DNA of 64,000 nt from AV69 sp963742315 (GCA_963742315.1 CAVULE010000001.1:124001-188000); one strand, 5' to 3'; positions 34,368 through 43,531 are shown, counted from the first letter of the stretch. Made by a program: numbers and translations. The notes: generated from the sequence alone by a model not told the origin.

Positions 34368-34742
34368 ATGACGAAGCCAATCACGAGGTTGCGCAAACAC
34401 GCAAAGCAGGGCGATTTGGGGCTTCCGAAGGCGACCCTCGCTTTTTATGGTCCCGATAATATGCGAGGCAGCAAAGCCGTTCTCGGCATTTTCCTGCGCA
34501 ATGACGATGAAGCGATCATTCATCGATATTTCAGCGACGACGCCAATGCGCGCTACAAGATAGACATTCAGGAGAACATTCGCGCCAGGTTACGCGAGCA
34601 TAATGTGCGGTCGCTTATCATGATGGAGAAGATTTTCGGGTGCCCGCACGAGGAGGGCATCGACTATCCAAAAGGTGAGCCGTGTCCACTGTGCCCCTTT
34701 TGGAAAGGCGGAGATCGTTTTGCTGCGGGAGATCGGGTCTAA
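34368..34742 (+). CDS. Cassette 22: hypothetical protein with Cys-rich tail
   Basis: 124 residues from the ATG at 34368. LGLPKATLAFYGPDNMRGSK and VLGIFLRNDDEAIIHRYFSD resemble a conserved uncharacterised family. The C-terminus has CPHEEG and CPLCPFW, a possible zinc site. The stop is in R''. Confidence 0.7.
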   Translation: MTKPITRLRKHAKQGDLGLPKATLAFYGPDNMRGSKAVLGIFLRNDDEAIIHRYFSDDANARYKIDIQENIRARLREHNVRSLIMMEKIFGCPHEEGIDYPKGEPCPLCPFWKGGDRFAAGDRV

Positions 34743-34859
34743 CCATGCGATGGAGCCGACCGCGAGCCGCCCGTACTAACAGCTTCACATGAGTTCAATC
34801 CGTCAATCCGCAGCCACGCGCGCCATCGCTCGCGGCAGCTCATCTTGTTCTCGTTAGGC
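34737..34859 (+). repeat. attC 22
   Basis: R'' GTCTAAC, CATGCGATGGAGCCGACCGCG; R' GTTAGGC at 34853. 123 bp. Confidence 0.9.
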
Positions 34860-34973
34860 CTGATCGTGCGTTGCTTGAGATTCACGGTTGCGGCAGCAAC
34901 CCTGCTATCATTCCGGCTCGCGGTCGACTCGATCGCCTGGTGGTGCGGCGAGAAATTCTTCACGTTACGCGTG

Positions 34974-36198
34974 ATGCGGCCGCTCGCAGTTCTACTACCG
35001 CTGGCGTTCTTTCCCGCAGCGGCGTCATTCGCAGGCGGCGGGCCAAACAAGCCTTTGGTAGTGGATCAGAATAGCCATGTCGTCGTCATGGAATACGAAG
35101 CTTGGTTTGGCCCCGAGGCAGTTACTTTTCAGGGAACGGCGGCCAAGCCTTTTTTACAATCCAAGGACATGAAGGAGGTCGGCGGCGGTTATGACAGCGC
35201 CGATCCTTCGGTCAATTCGGCAACAGGCCGCCTGGCTGGAAGCGATGGGAATGGATGCGGCCCTGATCGAGGTCACGAACAACGTGAGCTGCATCTTCAA
35301 CAGCGTAGAATTTCTTAAGAGACACGGCATCGACTGCACCCCGGAATTCCGTTTTTCGAACCGAGTCATTCTCAAGAACACGGGCGGTCTCTATGCAGCC
35401 TGGGCCGAACTTGAAACTCCGCTCAAGCTGATTCCGATGATGGGCGGTATCGATCAGAATGTTCTTTATCCGGACATAGACGGTAAGACTGCGTTTGAGA
35501 AAGAGATCAACTATTTCGGCGCGCTTATGCGAGCGCACCCGGGCCTGAATGTCATCTATCGGGGCAAGCCACTCATCCTTATCTATCTCGGGGCCGCACA
35601 GGACCCGAACTGGCGTGACAATCCGCTGTGGTATCAGTTGAGGCAATTTCTCGCGGCGCATCCGGAGCTGACCCGGCAATTCACGTTTCAGATGATGGCC
35701 GGATATCTCGACAGCCAGCCCTTGCTCTGGGCCGGCCGGGGTCCACCCGGCGGGCCGAAGGAAATCGATCCAAGATATGGATTCTGGAGCTGGGTGGATC
35801 GGCTCAATCCTACCTGCACCGTTTCGTTCTGCCCCTACTACCCCACTTACAATCGGACAGGTGCGAGAGTGGAAAACCTCACTGTAGCGATCGCGAGCGC
35901 GGGGCAGAATGGCTGGGATTGTGACCCTCCCAATCACGTCTACTGTCCGGATGCCTCGCTGCGTTATGGCTCGAGCGGCGACTACGCGACTTTCGAATCC
36001 TTCATGAGTTATGCGCGGCAGCTCCAACCGATCTTTCTCTTCGTTCATCAATTTAATGAATACGTCCCATCGGACGAAGGATGGGACGCCCAGACCGACG
36101 ACGACATCGAACCGGCGGACTTATGGGGTCGGAGCGCGTTGGATGAAGTGAGAATGCAAGTCCAACGGTATCGGGAGCACAACCGCCCTATGGAATAG
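34974..36198 (+). CDS. Cassette 23: GH71/GH99-like glycoside hydrolase family protein, frameshifted
   Basis: About 407 residues across two frames. A signal peptide starts at the ATG 34974 (MRPLAVLLPLAFFPAAASFAG); a GTG at 34866 would add 36 residues. VVVMEYEAWFGPEAV and SKDMKEVGGGYDSADPSV lead to a +1 shift near 35214 after which IRQQAAWLEAMGMDAALIEV continues. Later blocks AELETPLKLIPMMGG and YRGKPLILIYLGAAQDPNW and FLFVHQFNEYVPSDEGWD resemble GH99-type endo-alpha-mannosidase-like TIM barrels. The assignment to family 71/99 is by motif memory. Large and secreted, it is atypical cassette cargo. Confidence 0.7.
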
Positions 36199-36267
36199 GC
36201 GCCTGTCCTGGCCCGTTTCCCTGCACAAAAAGATCCAGCCGAGGTTATTCTTGCTCACGCAGCGTCA

Positions 36268-36391
36268 GTCTAACCAGTCGATGCAGCTAATGCCTTCCCA
36301 TACCGCGTTCACATTTGATGATAAGTAGTTTATCTTCATTCCAATTCAGCTTCGCTCTCGGAAGGCATAGCTGATCTGGCTCTCGTTAGAC
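36268..36391 (+). repeat. attC 23
   Basis: R'' GTCTAAC, CAGTCGATGCAGCTAATGCC; R' GTTAGAC at 36385. 124 bp. Confidence 0.88.
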
Positions 36392-36511
36392 GAGAGCGGA
36401 CTTTCTGATTCCAAGTCAGAGGTCCCCGGGGCGGGGTCATCTCCGTTCAAGCGGGGCAAACGCCTAAATTGATGACGATTCTCAGAATTTTTCAGCAAAT
36501 GCGCTCAACCA

Positions 36512-37855
36512 TTACGAGGTGCCGATGGGTCGCCTGTCAGAGCGGTATGGCGGGCGTTGCTGCACCTCTGCGGTCACTGACAGCCTTGCTGACGCCTCTT
36601 TGGTCAGGCCAAAGGCTTCTTCGAGCAGATCCGCCGCTCGGGAAAGTCCATTGGTCTTGGCAATCGCCTGCTGAAACTTGCGCGCATTATCGCAGTACTT
36701 AGAATTGTTTAAGACCTCGGCAACCAGCGTTGAGAGATGGGAGACGGTTAGATCTTCTAACGAAGTGACTACTCCAGTCTGGTGGGCAGCTATTCTCGCC
36801 GCTACCCCGGGTTGATCATTGGTTATTGGGATGGCTACCTGGGGGACACCTTGGGTAAGCGCCTCCAGTACCGTATTGAATCCCGCATGGGTAATACAAA
36901 CCGATGCCTTTTTCATTAGCTCCAGTTGTGGCGCCTGGTCAACGACAATCGCATTCTTCGGCACGGGATCGATCTGCTCCGGTCTGAGGACAGGGCCAAT
37001 GGAAAGCACTAGTTGCACGGTCTTCTTTGCGACCGCCCCCGCGATCGTGCGAAATAAATCCGCGTTGCCATTCTGAAGTGATCCCATCGACGCATAGACG
37101 ATCGGTTCTCCAGTCAATCGGTCCCATGGAAAGCCTAGGTCTGGCCGGCCTTTTCCGTCGTGGAACGGACTGGTGTAGTGGAACTGCTCAGACCAGTGTG
37201 CGCTTTCAAAATCAAATTCGCGCGGACATTGGGTGATCCAGGGGAGATCCGAGAACAACGAGGATGGGTCCTCCCAATTAGGTTTGATTCCGGCTCTCTC
37301 CGCTTCCGCTATTATCTCGGCGTTGCTCCGGATCAGCATCTGCGCAAATTTTGAAACGCCTTGCCGGTTTCTTTCTTTCGCTGCCGGGGTGTTCTCGTGC
37401 GCCCAACCATAAACGCAGAGTGGCGTAGACCCGGAATAATCGAAGTGAAGTGCATTCGACAGAACAGCGTACGGTATGCCAAGGCGCATCGGCACTACTT
37501 CGACATAGAAATCGTAATTATCTAATACGAGCGCATCAATACCGTTAGCAGAAAGCAGTTTCGGCAACTCTCTCCACTTCACTTTCATCATCTCCGCAAT
37601 AACGCTGACAGTGAATTGCAGACCTTCTTCGCCTTTCAGCCGGCTTAATGTGCCGATAATCTCAGCGGACGCTTGGTCAGGAAACTCTTTCGCACCAAAA
37701 GGGATGAACGACAGGTTGGCCGCATGAGCAAGCGGCTCGATCAAGGGAAGGGATAGCACTACGACGTCATGATTGCGTGACTGGAGCTGGCGAGCCAAGG
37801 CACTCATTGGATTGAAGTGACCCGGGACAGGAAGACTGACAAAACCGATTTTCAT
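36512..37855 (-). CDS. Cassette 24: glycosyltransferase, macrolide / UDP-glycosyl type (GT1), reversed
   Basis: 447 residues, GT-B fold. N-terminal FVSLPVPGHFNPMSALARQL; C-terminal donor domain VYASMGSLQN, VVDQAPQLELMKKASVCITH and HAGFNTVLEALTQGVPQVAIP (the PSPG-like His and nucleotide-contact loop). It resembles zeaxanthin glucosyltransferase and macrolide glycosyltransferases that inactivate antibiotics by glycosylation; the acceptor is unknown. It runs against the array, so array-wide transcription would be antisense to it and it must carry its own promoter. Confidence 0.87.
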   Translation of the reverse strand: MKIGFVSLPVPGHFNPMSALARQLQSRNHDVVVLSLPLIEPLAHAANLSFIPFGAKEFPDQASAEIIGTLSRLKGEEGLQFTVSVIAEMMKVKWRELPKLLSANGIDALVLDNYDFYVEVVPMRLGIPYAVLSNALHFDYSGSTPLCVYGWAHENTPAAKERNRQGVSKFAQMLIRSNAEIIAEAERAGIKPNWEDPSSLFSDLPWITQCPREFDFESAHWSEQFHYTSPFHDGKGRPDLGFPWDRLTGEPIVYASMGSLQNGNADLFRTIAGAVAKKTVQLVLSIGPVLRPEQIDPVPKNAIVVDQAPQLELMKKASVCITHAGFNTVLEALTQGVPQVAIPITNDQPGVAARIAAHQTGVVTSLEDLTVSHLSTLVAEVLNNSKYCDNARKFQQAIAKTNGLSRAADLLEEAFGLTKEASARLSVTAEVQQRPPYRSDRRPIGTS

Positions 37856-38299
37856 AAATGACTAATTCGTGGGCTTACAATTTCTTTGATGATTTATGCG
37901 TTTTGTTTTTGTGTCTTTGTGGTCGATCCGGCTCGGCTTTGTCGCCATTGCGCATCCGAGAGATTTTGTGATGTCACCGAAGAGGTATTCATTGTTCCCT
38001 CTTCCGTTTTGACCTTTCTAGCTTACAGCCTCGTTAGCGGAGCACCGCCTTCCGACCGTCTCATAGAATAAAATCAAACGCCGTACTTTTGCATCGGGGG
38101 CATCTGCCGGCGGTTTCCCATGAAACCGGCATCGTAAGATGCTTCATGTATCGGCATTCTTTTCAGTCCCACCGCATCGAACGTGTCTCCTGAGGTCGCG
38201 TGATCTAGTTTAATGCGGTCGACGCCATATCTCGATGCGGAGTTCTTGCGCATCTTGGCTGACGCCGGTATCGCCCTTGAACATTACTCCAATGAAATC
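37856..38299. other. Non-coding part of cassette 24
   Basis: Upstream region of the reversed glycosyltransferase; its promoter should lie here on the minus strand. An isolated GTTAGCG at 38032 resembles an R' core without partner. No convincing ORF. Confidence 0.4.
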
Positions 38300-38366
38300 A
38301 CCTAACCAGGCGATCCAGCGAACTTGCGAAAGCTTTCGGAGCCCCTGATCTTGGGTCTCGTTAGAT
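38300..38366 (+). repeat. attC 24 (short)
   Basis: R'' ACCTAAC, CAGGCGATCCAGCGAAC; R' GTTAGAT at 38360. 67 bp, the shortest in the array, close to the classic 60-bp size. Confidence 0.85.
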
Positions 38367-38471
38367 GAATGCGTTGGCGCAGCTCTGTTTTGATTGCGCG
38401 ACACAGGTCGAGCGCGTTATTGGATGAGACTGGAGCTTTCACGATTAGTAAGTCGCTGTAGACTGTCTTCC

Positions 38472-39056
38472 ATGACGAGAATCAGTCTTGCCACCATTGC
38501 CATGAGCTGCCTTTTGTTCTCCTGTTCCCGCGTCAGCACGACGGAAACCTGCGACCCTCAAACAGTCGCGAGAGCGGCGCCGGGTTACACCTGCGTGGTA
38601 AAAACCAAGAAGGAGTCCGTGGCTTGGAGGGTTGAGGCTGTAATATCAGCGGAAAGTCGGACGTTCCGAGTGGTGAAGGACCTCAAGAGCGGTCTTTACG
38701 TCAGCGACGACATGGGGAAGCACCCGCACGATTCAGCAGTGAACCAGAACTTGTGCCAGTCACCTGATTATTCAAACCAAAGAGGCAATCTGACATCCGT
38801 AACCTGGCGGCTGCCATCAGGGTATCCGCGTAGCCTGAATGGCAAAAACGGTTTCCCAAACCACGATAGCGACTTCGTTATCTTGGAAGAGGACGGAATT
38901 CGCGAGGTTGTTTCCGGGCTCGCGAGCAAGTGGTTTGTTTCTTCGTCCGAAGCGGCGAGCGGAGGTTTTTCTTACGGATTCGACGGCGAGTTTGGCGGAA
39001 TCGACTCGGGCTGTGACGGCAACGGCAACGTTTCTCTGCGCTGCGTGGCCCAATAA
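38472..39056 (+). CDS. Cassette 25: lipoprotein
   Basis: 194 residues from the ATG at 38472, chosen because it starts a lipoprotein leader ending in LLFSC (Cys18). Six further cysteines in the mature part (ETCDPQTV, YTCVVKTK, NLCQSPDY, SGCDGNG, LRCVAQ) suggest disulfides in an exported protein. No family recognised. Confidence 0.7.
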   Translation: MTRISLATIAMSCLLFSCSRVSTTETCDPQTVARAAPGYTCVVKTKKESVAWRVEAVISAESRTFRVVKDLKSGLYVSDDMGKHPHDSAVNQNLCQSPDYSNQRGNLTSVTWRLPSGYPRSLNGKNGFPNHDSDFVILEEDGIREVVSGLASKWFVSSSEAASGGFSYGFDGEFGGIDSGCDGNGNVSLRCVAQ

Positions 39057-39090
39057 GGCGCTCATTCCACGCGACCTAAGTTGAGTGCTG

Positions 39091-39215
39091 ATCTAACCAA
39101 ACGCTGGAGCGAACCGCCACCCGGCGTGTGAAAAAGTTGAGACGTTGAGTCGCTTAGCTGTTGAGATGAAAACTTGCGCTCCCGGTGGCGGTCGCTCAGC
39201 TTGGTCTCGTTAGGC
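39091..39215 (+). repeat. attC 25
   Basis: R'' ATCTAAC, CAAACGCTGGAGCGAACCGCC; R' GTTAGGC at 39209. 125 bp. Confidence 0.9.
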
Positions 39216-39222
39216 CCATCGC

Positions 39223-40317
39223 ATGAAGCGTCTTCTCGTCACCATCCTTATTGTTGTTGCAGTTCTTGTGGCGGCCCTTGGACTCGCGATTGCACTTGGC
39301 GGACCAGACGAGCCGCCGCCGCCAATGTCGAGCATTAATGACCCTTTCAAGAACGTGGATTTCTCCGATCTGCCGGAACGCAGTCATTTCACGGCTCGCG
39401 ATGGCGCAAGGATTGCCTTCCGGGCGTACCCGGCAATCGGCGACGCGATCAAGGGCAGTGTCGTGCTGGTGCACGGCTCCTCCGCCAGTAGCAGCAGCAT
39501 GCATGTGATGGCCAAGAGCTTCGCCGCGGCTGGATATGCAGCCTACGCGCTGGACATTCGAGGACACGGCCAATCCGGTGCCAAAGGTCATATCGCCTAT
39601 ATCGGGCAGTTAGAGGAAGACATGGAGGATTTTGTCCGTGCGATCAAATTAGCTCAACCTTCCACCTTAGTTGGGTTCTCTTCCGGCGGCGGATTTGTGC
39701 TTCGCTTCGCGGGCAGTCCACGTCAGGAACTATTCTCCAACTATCTTCTTCTTTCTCCTTGGATCAGTCAGGACGCAGCAACGTTGCGTCCGGGCAGCGG
39801 CGGCTGGGCTACCGTGGGGGTTCCGCGCATCATCGCGATTGCCGTGCTAAACGGGTTTGGAATGCACGCGTTTGACGATCTGCCGGTGGTCAGATTCGCG
39901 GTCGACGAGAGGGACAAAGGTTTCCTCACGCCGCAATATTCATTCGCCCTAGAGCAGAATTTCAGGCCCGAGCGCGACTACCAGGCAAACATTCGTGCGG
40001 TCAGGCAGCCGCTTCGGGTTCTGGCCGGTCAGAATGATGAAGTGTTTTACGCCGATAAGTTTGCGAGCGTCTTCAAGACAGCCGGTAAGGATGTTCCCGT
40101 CACGCTGCTCCCGGGGATCGACCACATCTCGCTAACTCTTGATCAGGCTGCTCTGCAAGCGGCAATATCAGCAGTCGAAAGCATGGATCACGAAAGGCCT
40201 AACCAAGCGATGGAGCGAACCGCTGCCCGGCGCATGTTCACATTTCATATGATCAAAACCGCTTCAGTCGAAGCGACGCTCGGTTTCGGTAGCGGTCGCT
40301 CATCTTTTTCTCGTTAG
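39223..40317 (+). CDS. Cassette 26: membrane-anchored alpha/beta hydrolase
   Basis: 364 codons, of which the last 40 (from RPNQAMERTA) translate the attC; the TAG of R' ends the ORF. The true functional part is about 324 residues. N-terminal signal anchor (LLVTILIVVAVLVAALGLAI), then a lysophospholipase-like hydrolase fold: VVLVHGSSASSSSMH, LDIRGHGQSG, nucleophile elbow GFSSGGG, acid in LAGQNDEVF and base in GIDHISLT. Substrate unknown. Confidence 0.85.
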   Translation: MKRLLVTILIVVAVLVAALGLAIALGGPDEPPPPMSSINDPFKNVDFSDLPERSHFTARDGARIAFRAYPAIGDAIKGSVVLVHGSSASSSSMHVMAKSFAAAGYAAYALDIRGHGQSGAKGHIAYIGQLEEDMEDFVRAIKLAQPSTLVGFSSGGGFVLRFAGSPRQELFSNYLLLSPWISQDAATLRPGSGGWATVGVPRIIAIAVLNGFGMHAFDDLPVVRFAVDERDKGFLTPQYSFALEQNFRPERDYQANIRAVRQPLRVLAGQNDEVFYADKFASVFKTAGKDVPVTLLPGIDHISLTLDQAALQAAISAVESMDHERPNQAMERTAARRMFTFHMIKTASVEATLGFGSGRSSFSR

Positions 40318-40319
40318 AT
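40197..40319 (+). repeat. attC 26
   Basis: R'' GCCTAAC, CAAGCGATGGAGCGAACCGC; R' GTTAGAT at 40313. 123 bp, fully open in the frame of the upstream gene. Confidence 0.9.
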
Positions 40320-40369
40320 GGTATAATGCTAACTCCGTATTCGCACCGGCAGCAGTAGGAGGACCCTAC

Positions 40370-41050
40370 GTGAGCGTCCCAGAGCCAACAACCCGCCCGG
40401 CGCTGCACGGGGACTCAATGGGTGCCCGTTTCATGCGAGTCCTCACGGCTCCCGCCGTTGATAAGACAATTGCGATTGTTGCTTCTTTACCGTTCGTCTA
40501 TGCCCTATACCATCGGCTCACCGAGGGAACTCTAAACGTCCCTCGCGCCGGTGCTGCTATCGGGCAGCTTATTACGATCGCCACCATGGTCCTGCGCCGC
40601 GTACCCCAGCGTGTCACACCTAATCCGATCTGGTGGTTACTCGCCTTCGTCGCCACTTATGGGTCATTGTTCTGGGCGACGTTCGCCCCCGCTGGCCGTC
40701 CCCTCGTTCCAAACGCCGTGACCAATGCGATGTCGATTGTATCCGTGGTAATCGTCATATACGCCCGATTGAGCCTCGGGCGGAACATCGGGTTTGTGCC
40801 AGCTCAACGAAGCATCGTCCGCTCCGGCGCCTACGGCTACGTTCGGCATCCAATCTACACTGGGCTGTTTCTCGCGTGGGTTTCCCTATTGCTTCGTTTG
40901 TATTCGCCCACGAATTTCGGCTTGTTCATCACGATTTGTACGCTGTATGTCATCAAGAGTATCGTCGAGGAGGGGTTCCTTCGCCACGATCCGGCGTATG
41001 CAGTTTACATGAGTCAGGTGCGCTATCGCTTCATCCCTGGGATTGTGTGA
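40370..41050 (+). CDS. Cassette 27: isoprenylcysteine carboxyl methyltransferase (ICMT) family membrane protein
   Basis: 226 residues, GTG start with AGGAGG about 8 bp upstream. Four to five transmembrane helices, then the SAM-binding signature SGAYGYVRHPIYTGLFL and EEGFLRHDPAYAVYMSQV. Bacterial members methylate lipids or small molecules in the membrane; the substrate is unknown. Confidence 0.85.
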   Translation: MSVPEPTTRPALHGDSMGARFMRVLTAPAVDKTIAIVASLPFVYALYHRLTEGTLNVPRAGAAIGQLITIATMVLRRVPQRVTPNPIWWLLAFVATYGSLFWATFAPAGRPLVPNAVTNAMSIVSVVIVIYARLSLGRNIGFVPAQRSIVRSGAYGYVRHPIYTGLFLAWVSLLLRLYSPTNFGLFITICTLYVIKSIVEEGFLRHDPAYAVYMSQVRYRFIPGIV

Positions 41051-41069
41051 CGATTGGGTAAGCCATGCC

Positions 41070-41178
41070 ATCTAACCATGCGATGCAGCGAACCGCGATC
41101 TGTCCTCATGCTTAGCCTTATCTGTTTAATGAAGCCACTTCTAACTCGCGCGATCGCTGATCTTGTATATCGTTAGGC
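41070..41178 (+). repeat. attC 27
   Basis: R'' ATCTAAC, CATGCGATGCAGCGAACCGCG; R' GTTAGGC at 41172. 109 bp. Confidence 0.9.
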
Positions 41179-41186
41179 AAAAAACA

Positions 41187-41682
41187 ATGAGTAGATTTGA
41201 GAGTATCACGATTAGGGAAGTCGAGTCTTCCGATCTCGAAACCTTCTATGAGCATCAACTCGACCCGGAAGCGATTAGGATGGCAGCATTCGTCTGTAAA
41301 GACCCAAAGGACAAGGTGGCTTTCGACGCCCATTGGGATAAATTATTCGTCACAAATCACAAAGAGGACGATCGTGGCAGAGGGACAAGTCGCTGGTCAC
41401 ATATCGTGCTATCCGCATGAAGAAAACATAGAAGTCACCTGTTGGCTTGGAAGGGAGTTCTGGGGAAGAGGATTAGCGACTCAAGCGCTCAATAGGATGC
41501 TCCACCTTGTTGTAGATCGGCCAATTTTCGCCAGGGCAGCAACGGACAACATCGGGTCGATAAGAGTGCTCCAGAAATGCGGTTTTAAAATCATCGGAAA
41601 AAACAAAGATTTCGCCAATGGCAGAGGCGAAGACACGGAAGAATACATTCTTCGCCTGGATCTCGATCAAGCAAATGAATGA
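41187..41682 (+). CDS. Cassette 28: GNAT acetyltransferase, frameshifted
   Basis: From the ATG at 41187 the frame reads ITIREVESSDLETFYEHQLD, then a single extra base near 41366 shifts it; the next frame gives VAEGQVAGHISCYPHEENI, WLGREFWGRGLATQAL (acetyl-CoA loop) and NIGSIRVLQKCGFKI. Joined, it is about 164 residues and similar to the cassette protein at 22785. One base restores the gene, so a sequencing error is as likely as inactivation. Confidence 0.78.
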
Positions 41683-41686
41683 ATTA

Positions 41687-41817
41687 GCCTAACCAGCCGA
41701 CAGAGACAACGCGCGGGAATTGACCTTAGTTCGCATGGCCCGGCTCGGCTCCGCATTTTTCCTAAATTCAGGTCGTCAGCACGCGCGCCCGCGCGCGTCT
41801 CATCTTTAACGTTAGGC
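41687..41817 (+). repeat. attC 28 (divergent)
   Basis: R'' GCCTAAC, CAGCCGACAGAGACAACGCG; R' GTTAGGC at 41811. 131 bp. The arms pair through CGCGCGGG/CCCGCGCG; the sequence is unlike the other subtypes. Confidence 0.75.
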
Positions 41818-41845
41818 CCTACTGCGCAGCTTCGTCACACCGCTT

Positions 41846-42229
41846 ATGCCAGATCACACTGCATCAGAGGTCGAACTGCTCCGCGCAGCCTACGCGGCCT
41901 TCAACGCTCGGGACATTGACACTGCCCTCGCCCTCATGACTCCGGACGTGGCTTGGCCGCGAGCGTTCAAAGGTGGCTTTGTCCGTGGACATGAGGAGCT
42001 CCGCGCATACTGGAGGGAGCAGTGGAGCGAGATCGACCCACACGTGGAGCCGATGGCGTTTCACTCCGAGGGGGCCGAGCAGGTCTTGGTCGATGTGCAT
42101 CAGGTCGTGCGCGACTTGGCTGGAGCAGTTCTTGCCGATGAGCACGTGGGCCATCGGTTCACCCTTGCGCGCGGCTTGATCCAAGCGATGGAAGTCGGTC
42201 CACTTCCATTGTCCACGCCAAAGGCCTAA
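41846..42229 (+). CDS. Cassette 29: SnoaL/NTF2-like protein
   Basis: 127 residues. ELLRAAYAAFNARDIDTALALMTPDVAWPRAF and GHEELRAYWREQW match the SnoaL-like superfamily (cone fold). Stop in R''. Third NTF2-like protein of the window (see also 17822 and 53271). Confidence 0.85.
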   Translation: MPDHTASEVELLRAAYAAFNARDIDTALALMTPDVAWPRAFKGGFVRGHEELRAYWREQWSEIDPHVEPMAFHSEGAEQVLVDVHQVVRDLAGAVLADEHVGHRFTLARGLIQAMEVGPLPLSTPKA

Positions 42230-42347
42230 CCATGCGATGGAGCGAACGACGGACCGCTGTACGCTCCACTTTTGAGATGACTTCCACCTTTTCACTCCGA
42301 GCGACGCGCGGTGTCCTCCGCCGTCGCCCATCTTGTTCTCGTTAGAT
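42224..42347 (+). repeat. attC 29
   Basis: R'' GCCTAAC, CATGCGATGGAGCGAACGACG; R' GTTAGAT at 42341. 124 bp. Confidence 0.9.
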
Positions 42348-42355
42348 CGCAGCGC

Positions 42356-42739
42356 ATGGCGTATCCGACATCAGTCAAGGGAGTCTTGCTCGTGGGTCGA
42401 CAGGTTTTACTCGTCAAGAACTCGCGCGAGGAGTGGGAGTTGCCTGGTGGCCGTATCGACGAGGGGGAAGAGCACTCGCAGACTCTCTCGCGCGAATTCG
42501 CCGAGGAGCTCTCGATCAACGTGGTGATGAGCGCGCCCATCGATTCATATCTTTTCGAGGTCATTCCTGGCCGGCGCGTTTTTATCGTCACATATGGTTG
42601 CACTTTGATCGGTGAGTTTCGACCCGCGGTCAGCCACGAGCATACCGAACATTGCCTCTGGCCGGTTGAGCGCCTATCTGAGCTCAATCTTCCGGCAGGT
42701 TACAGACGCTCAATCGAGAAATGGGCGAATGCGATCTAA
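42356..42739 (+). CDS. Cassette 30: NUDIX hydrolase
   Basis: 127 residues from the ATG at 42356; the in-frame start at 42311 is attC sequence. The complete Nudix box is GGRIDEGEEHSQTLSREFAE with EEL after it, so the metal-binding glutamates are intact. Nudix enzymes cleave nucleoside diphosphates linked to another moiety. Stop in R''. Confidence 0.92.
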   Translation: MAYPTSVKGVLLVGRQVLLVKNSREEWELPGGRIDEGEEHSQTLSREFAEELSINVVMSAPIDSYLFEVIPGRRVFIVTYGCTLIGEFRPAVSHEHTEHCLWPVERLSELNLPAGYRRSIEKWANAI

Positions 42740-42827
42740 CCAAACGATGAAGCCAACGGTCCCATTGCGAGAAAAGTTCAGTGTGTTTGCCACCGACCCC
42801 GACCGTGGCTTCTCTCTCTCTCGTTAG
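42734..42827 (+). repeat. attC 30
   Basis: R'' ATCTAAC, CAAACGATGAAGCCAACGG; R' GTTAGAT at 42821. 94 bp compact subtype. Confidence 0.9.
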
Positions 42828-42848
42828 ATGCTGTAAGCATTTTAATAA

Positions 42849-43091
42849 ATGCGATTCACCCTTGGTATCTTCGCGCTTTTCTTGGCGACCATGGTTGGCC
42901 TTGTCGAGTTTCGCGCCATCGCTGATCCTGCTATCGCGCAAGCCATCTCGAGTGGGTTTGCCGCTCACGATCCATTTCCGCGGTTGCCGTGGGATTACCA
43001 TGTCATCTTCGTCTTGGCATTTTTCGGATTACTCGCGAGCGGATTGCACCTGATTTTCAAGCGTAGGGTACATGGCACATCCCGCATCTAA
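42849..43091 (+). CDS. Cassette 31: small two-helix membrane protein
   Basis: 80 residues: a transmembrane helix at 3-20 (FTLGIFALFLATMVGLVEF), a short loop with HDPFPRLPWDYH and a second helix at 52-69. No family recognised. Stop in R''. Confidence 0.65.
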   Translation: MRFTLGIFALFLATMVGLVEFRAIADPAIAQAISSGFAAHDPFPRLPWDYHVIFVLAFFGLLASGLHLIFKRRVHGTSRI

Positions 43092-43181
43092 CCAGACGAT
43101 GAAGCCAACGGCCCGATTGCGATACAACTTCAGCGTGTTTGCCTTGACACCCTGCCGTCGCTCATCTTGTTCTCGTTAGAT
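43086..43181 (+). repeat. attC 31
   Basis: R'' ATCTAAC, CAGACGATGAAGCCAACGG; R' GTTAGAT at 43175. 96 bp compact subtype. Last complete attC before a 3.3-kb gap. Confidence 0.9.
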
Positions 43182-43243
43182 TGGAATCAATCGCTGAGAC
43201 GCAGTCCCCAACTCCAGCCCGCTTTCTTGAGACTGTCAAGCGC

Positions 43244-43531
43244 TCAATCGTGAGCTTTGATCGGCCCTTCGATAATCTCGGGTTTCTGAGTGAGAAGTTT
43301 AGAAAGATGCTCCTTTACGTAGTCCGTAGCTAGACGCACCGACTCATCAGCACCAGCTTTGTCCTTAAATACGCTGATGGACGCGCCCTCGCCTTTGCCA
43401 GTATCAAGCCAATAGTAGCGCACAAACCCTTTCGGCTTCTTAACGATTGGCACGAACTCCTCGCGTATCCGGCGGTCGATCTCTGCACCGTCCTTTGGAT
43501 CAAAGTGATAGTGACGAATGACAGCGAACAT
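43244..43531 (-). CDS. Cassette 32: small ABM-like (antibiotic biosynthesis monooxygenase fold) protein, reversed
   Basis: 95 residues from the ATG at 43531, which has AAGGAG nine bases upstream; an earlier in-frame start at 43633 lacks one. IDRRIREEFVPIVKKPKGFVRYYWLDTG and ISVFKDKAGADESVRLA fit a dimeric alpha/beta (ferredoxin-like) ABM domain. It runs against the array. Confidence 0.75.
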   Translation of the reverse strand: MFAVIRHYHFDPKDGAEIDRRIREEFVPIVKKPKGFVRYYWLDTGKGEGASISVFKDKAGADESVRLATDYVKEHLSKLLTQKPEIIEGPIKAHD

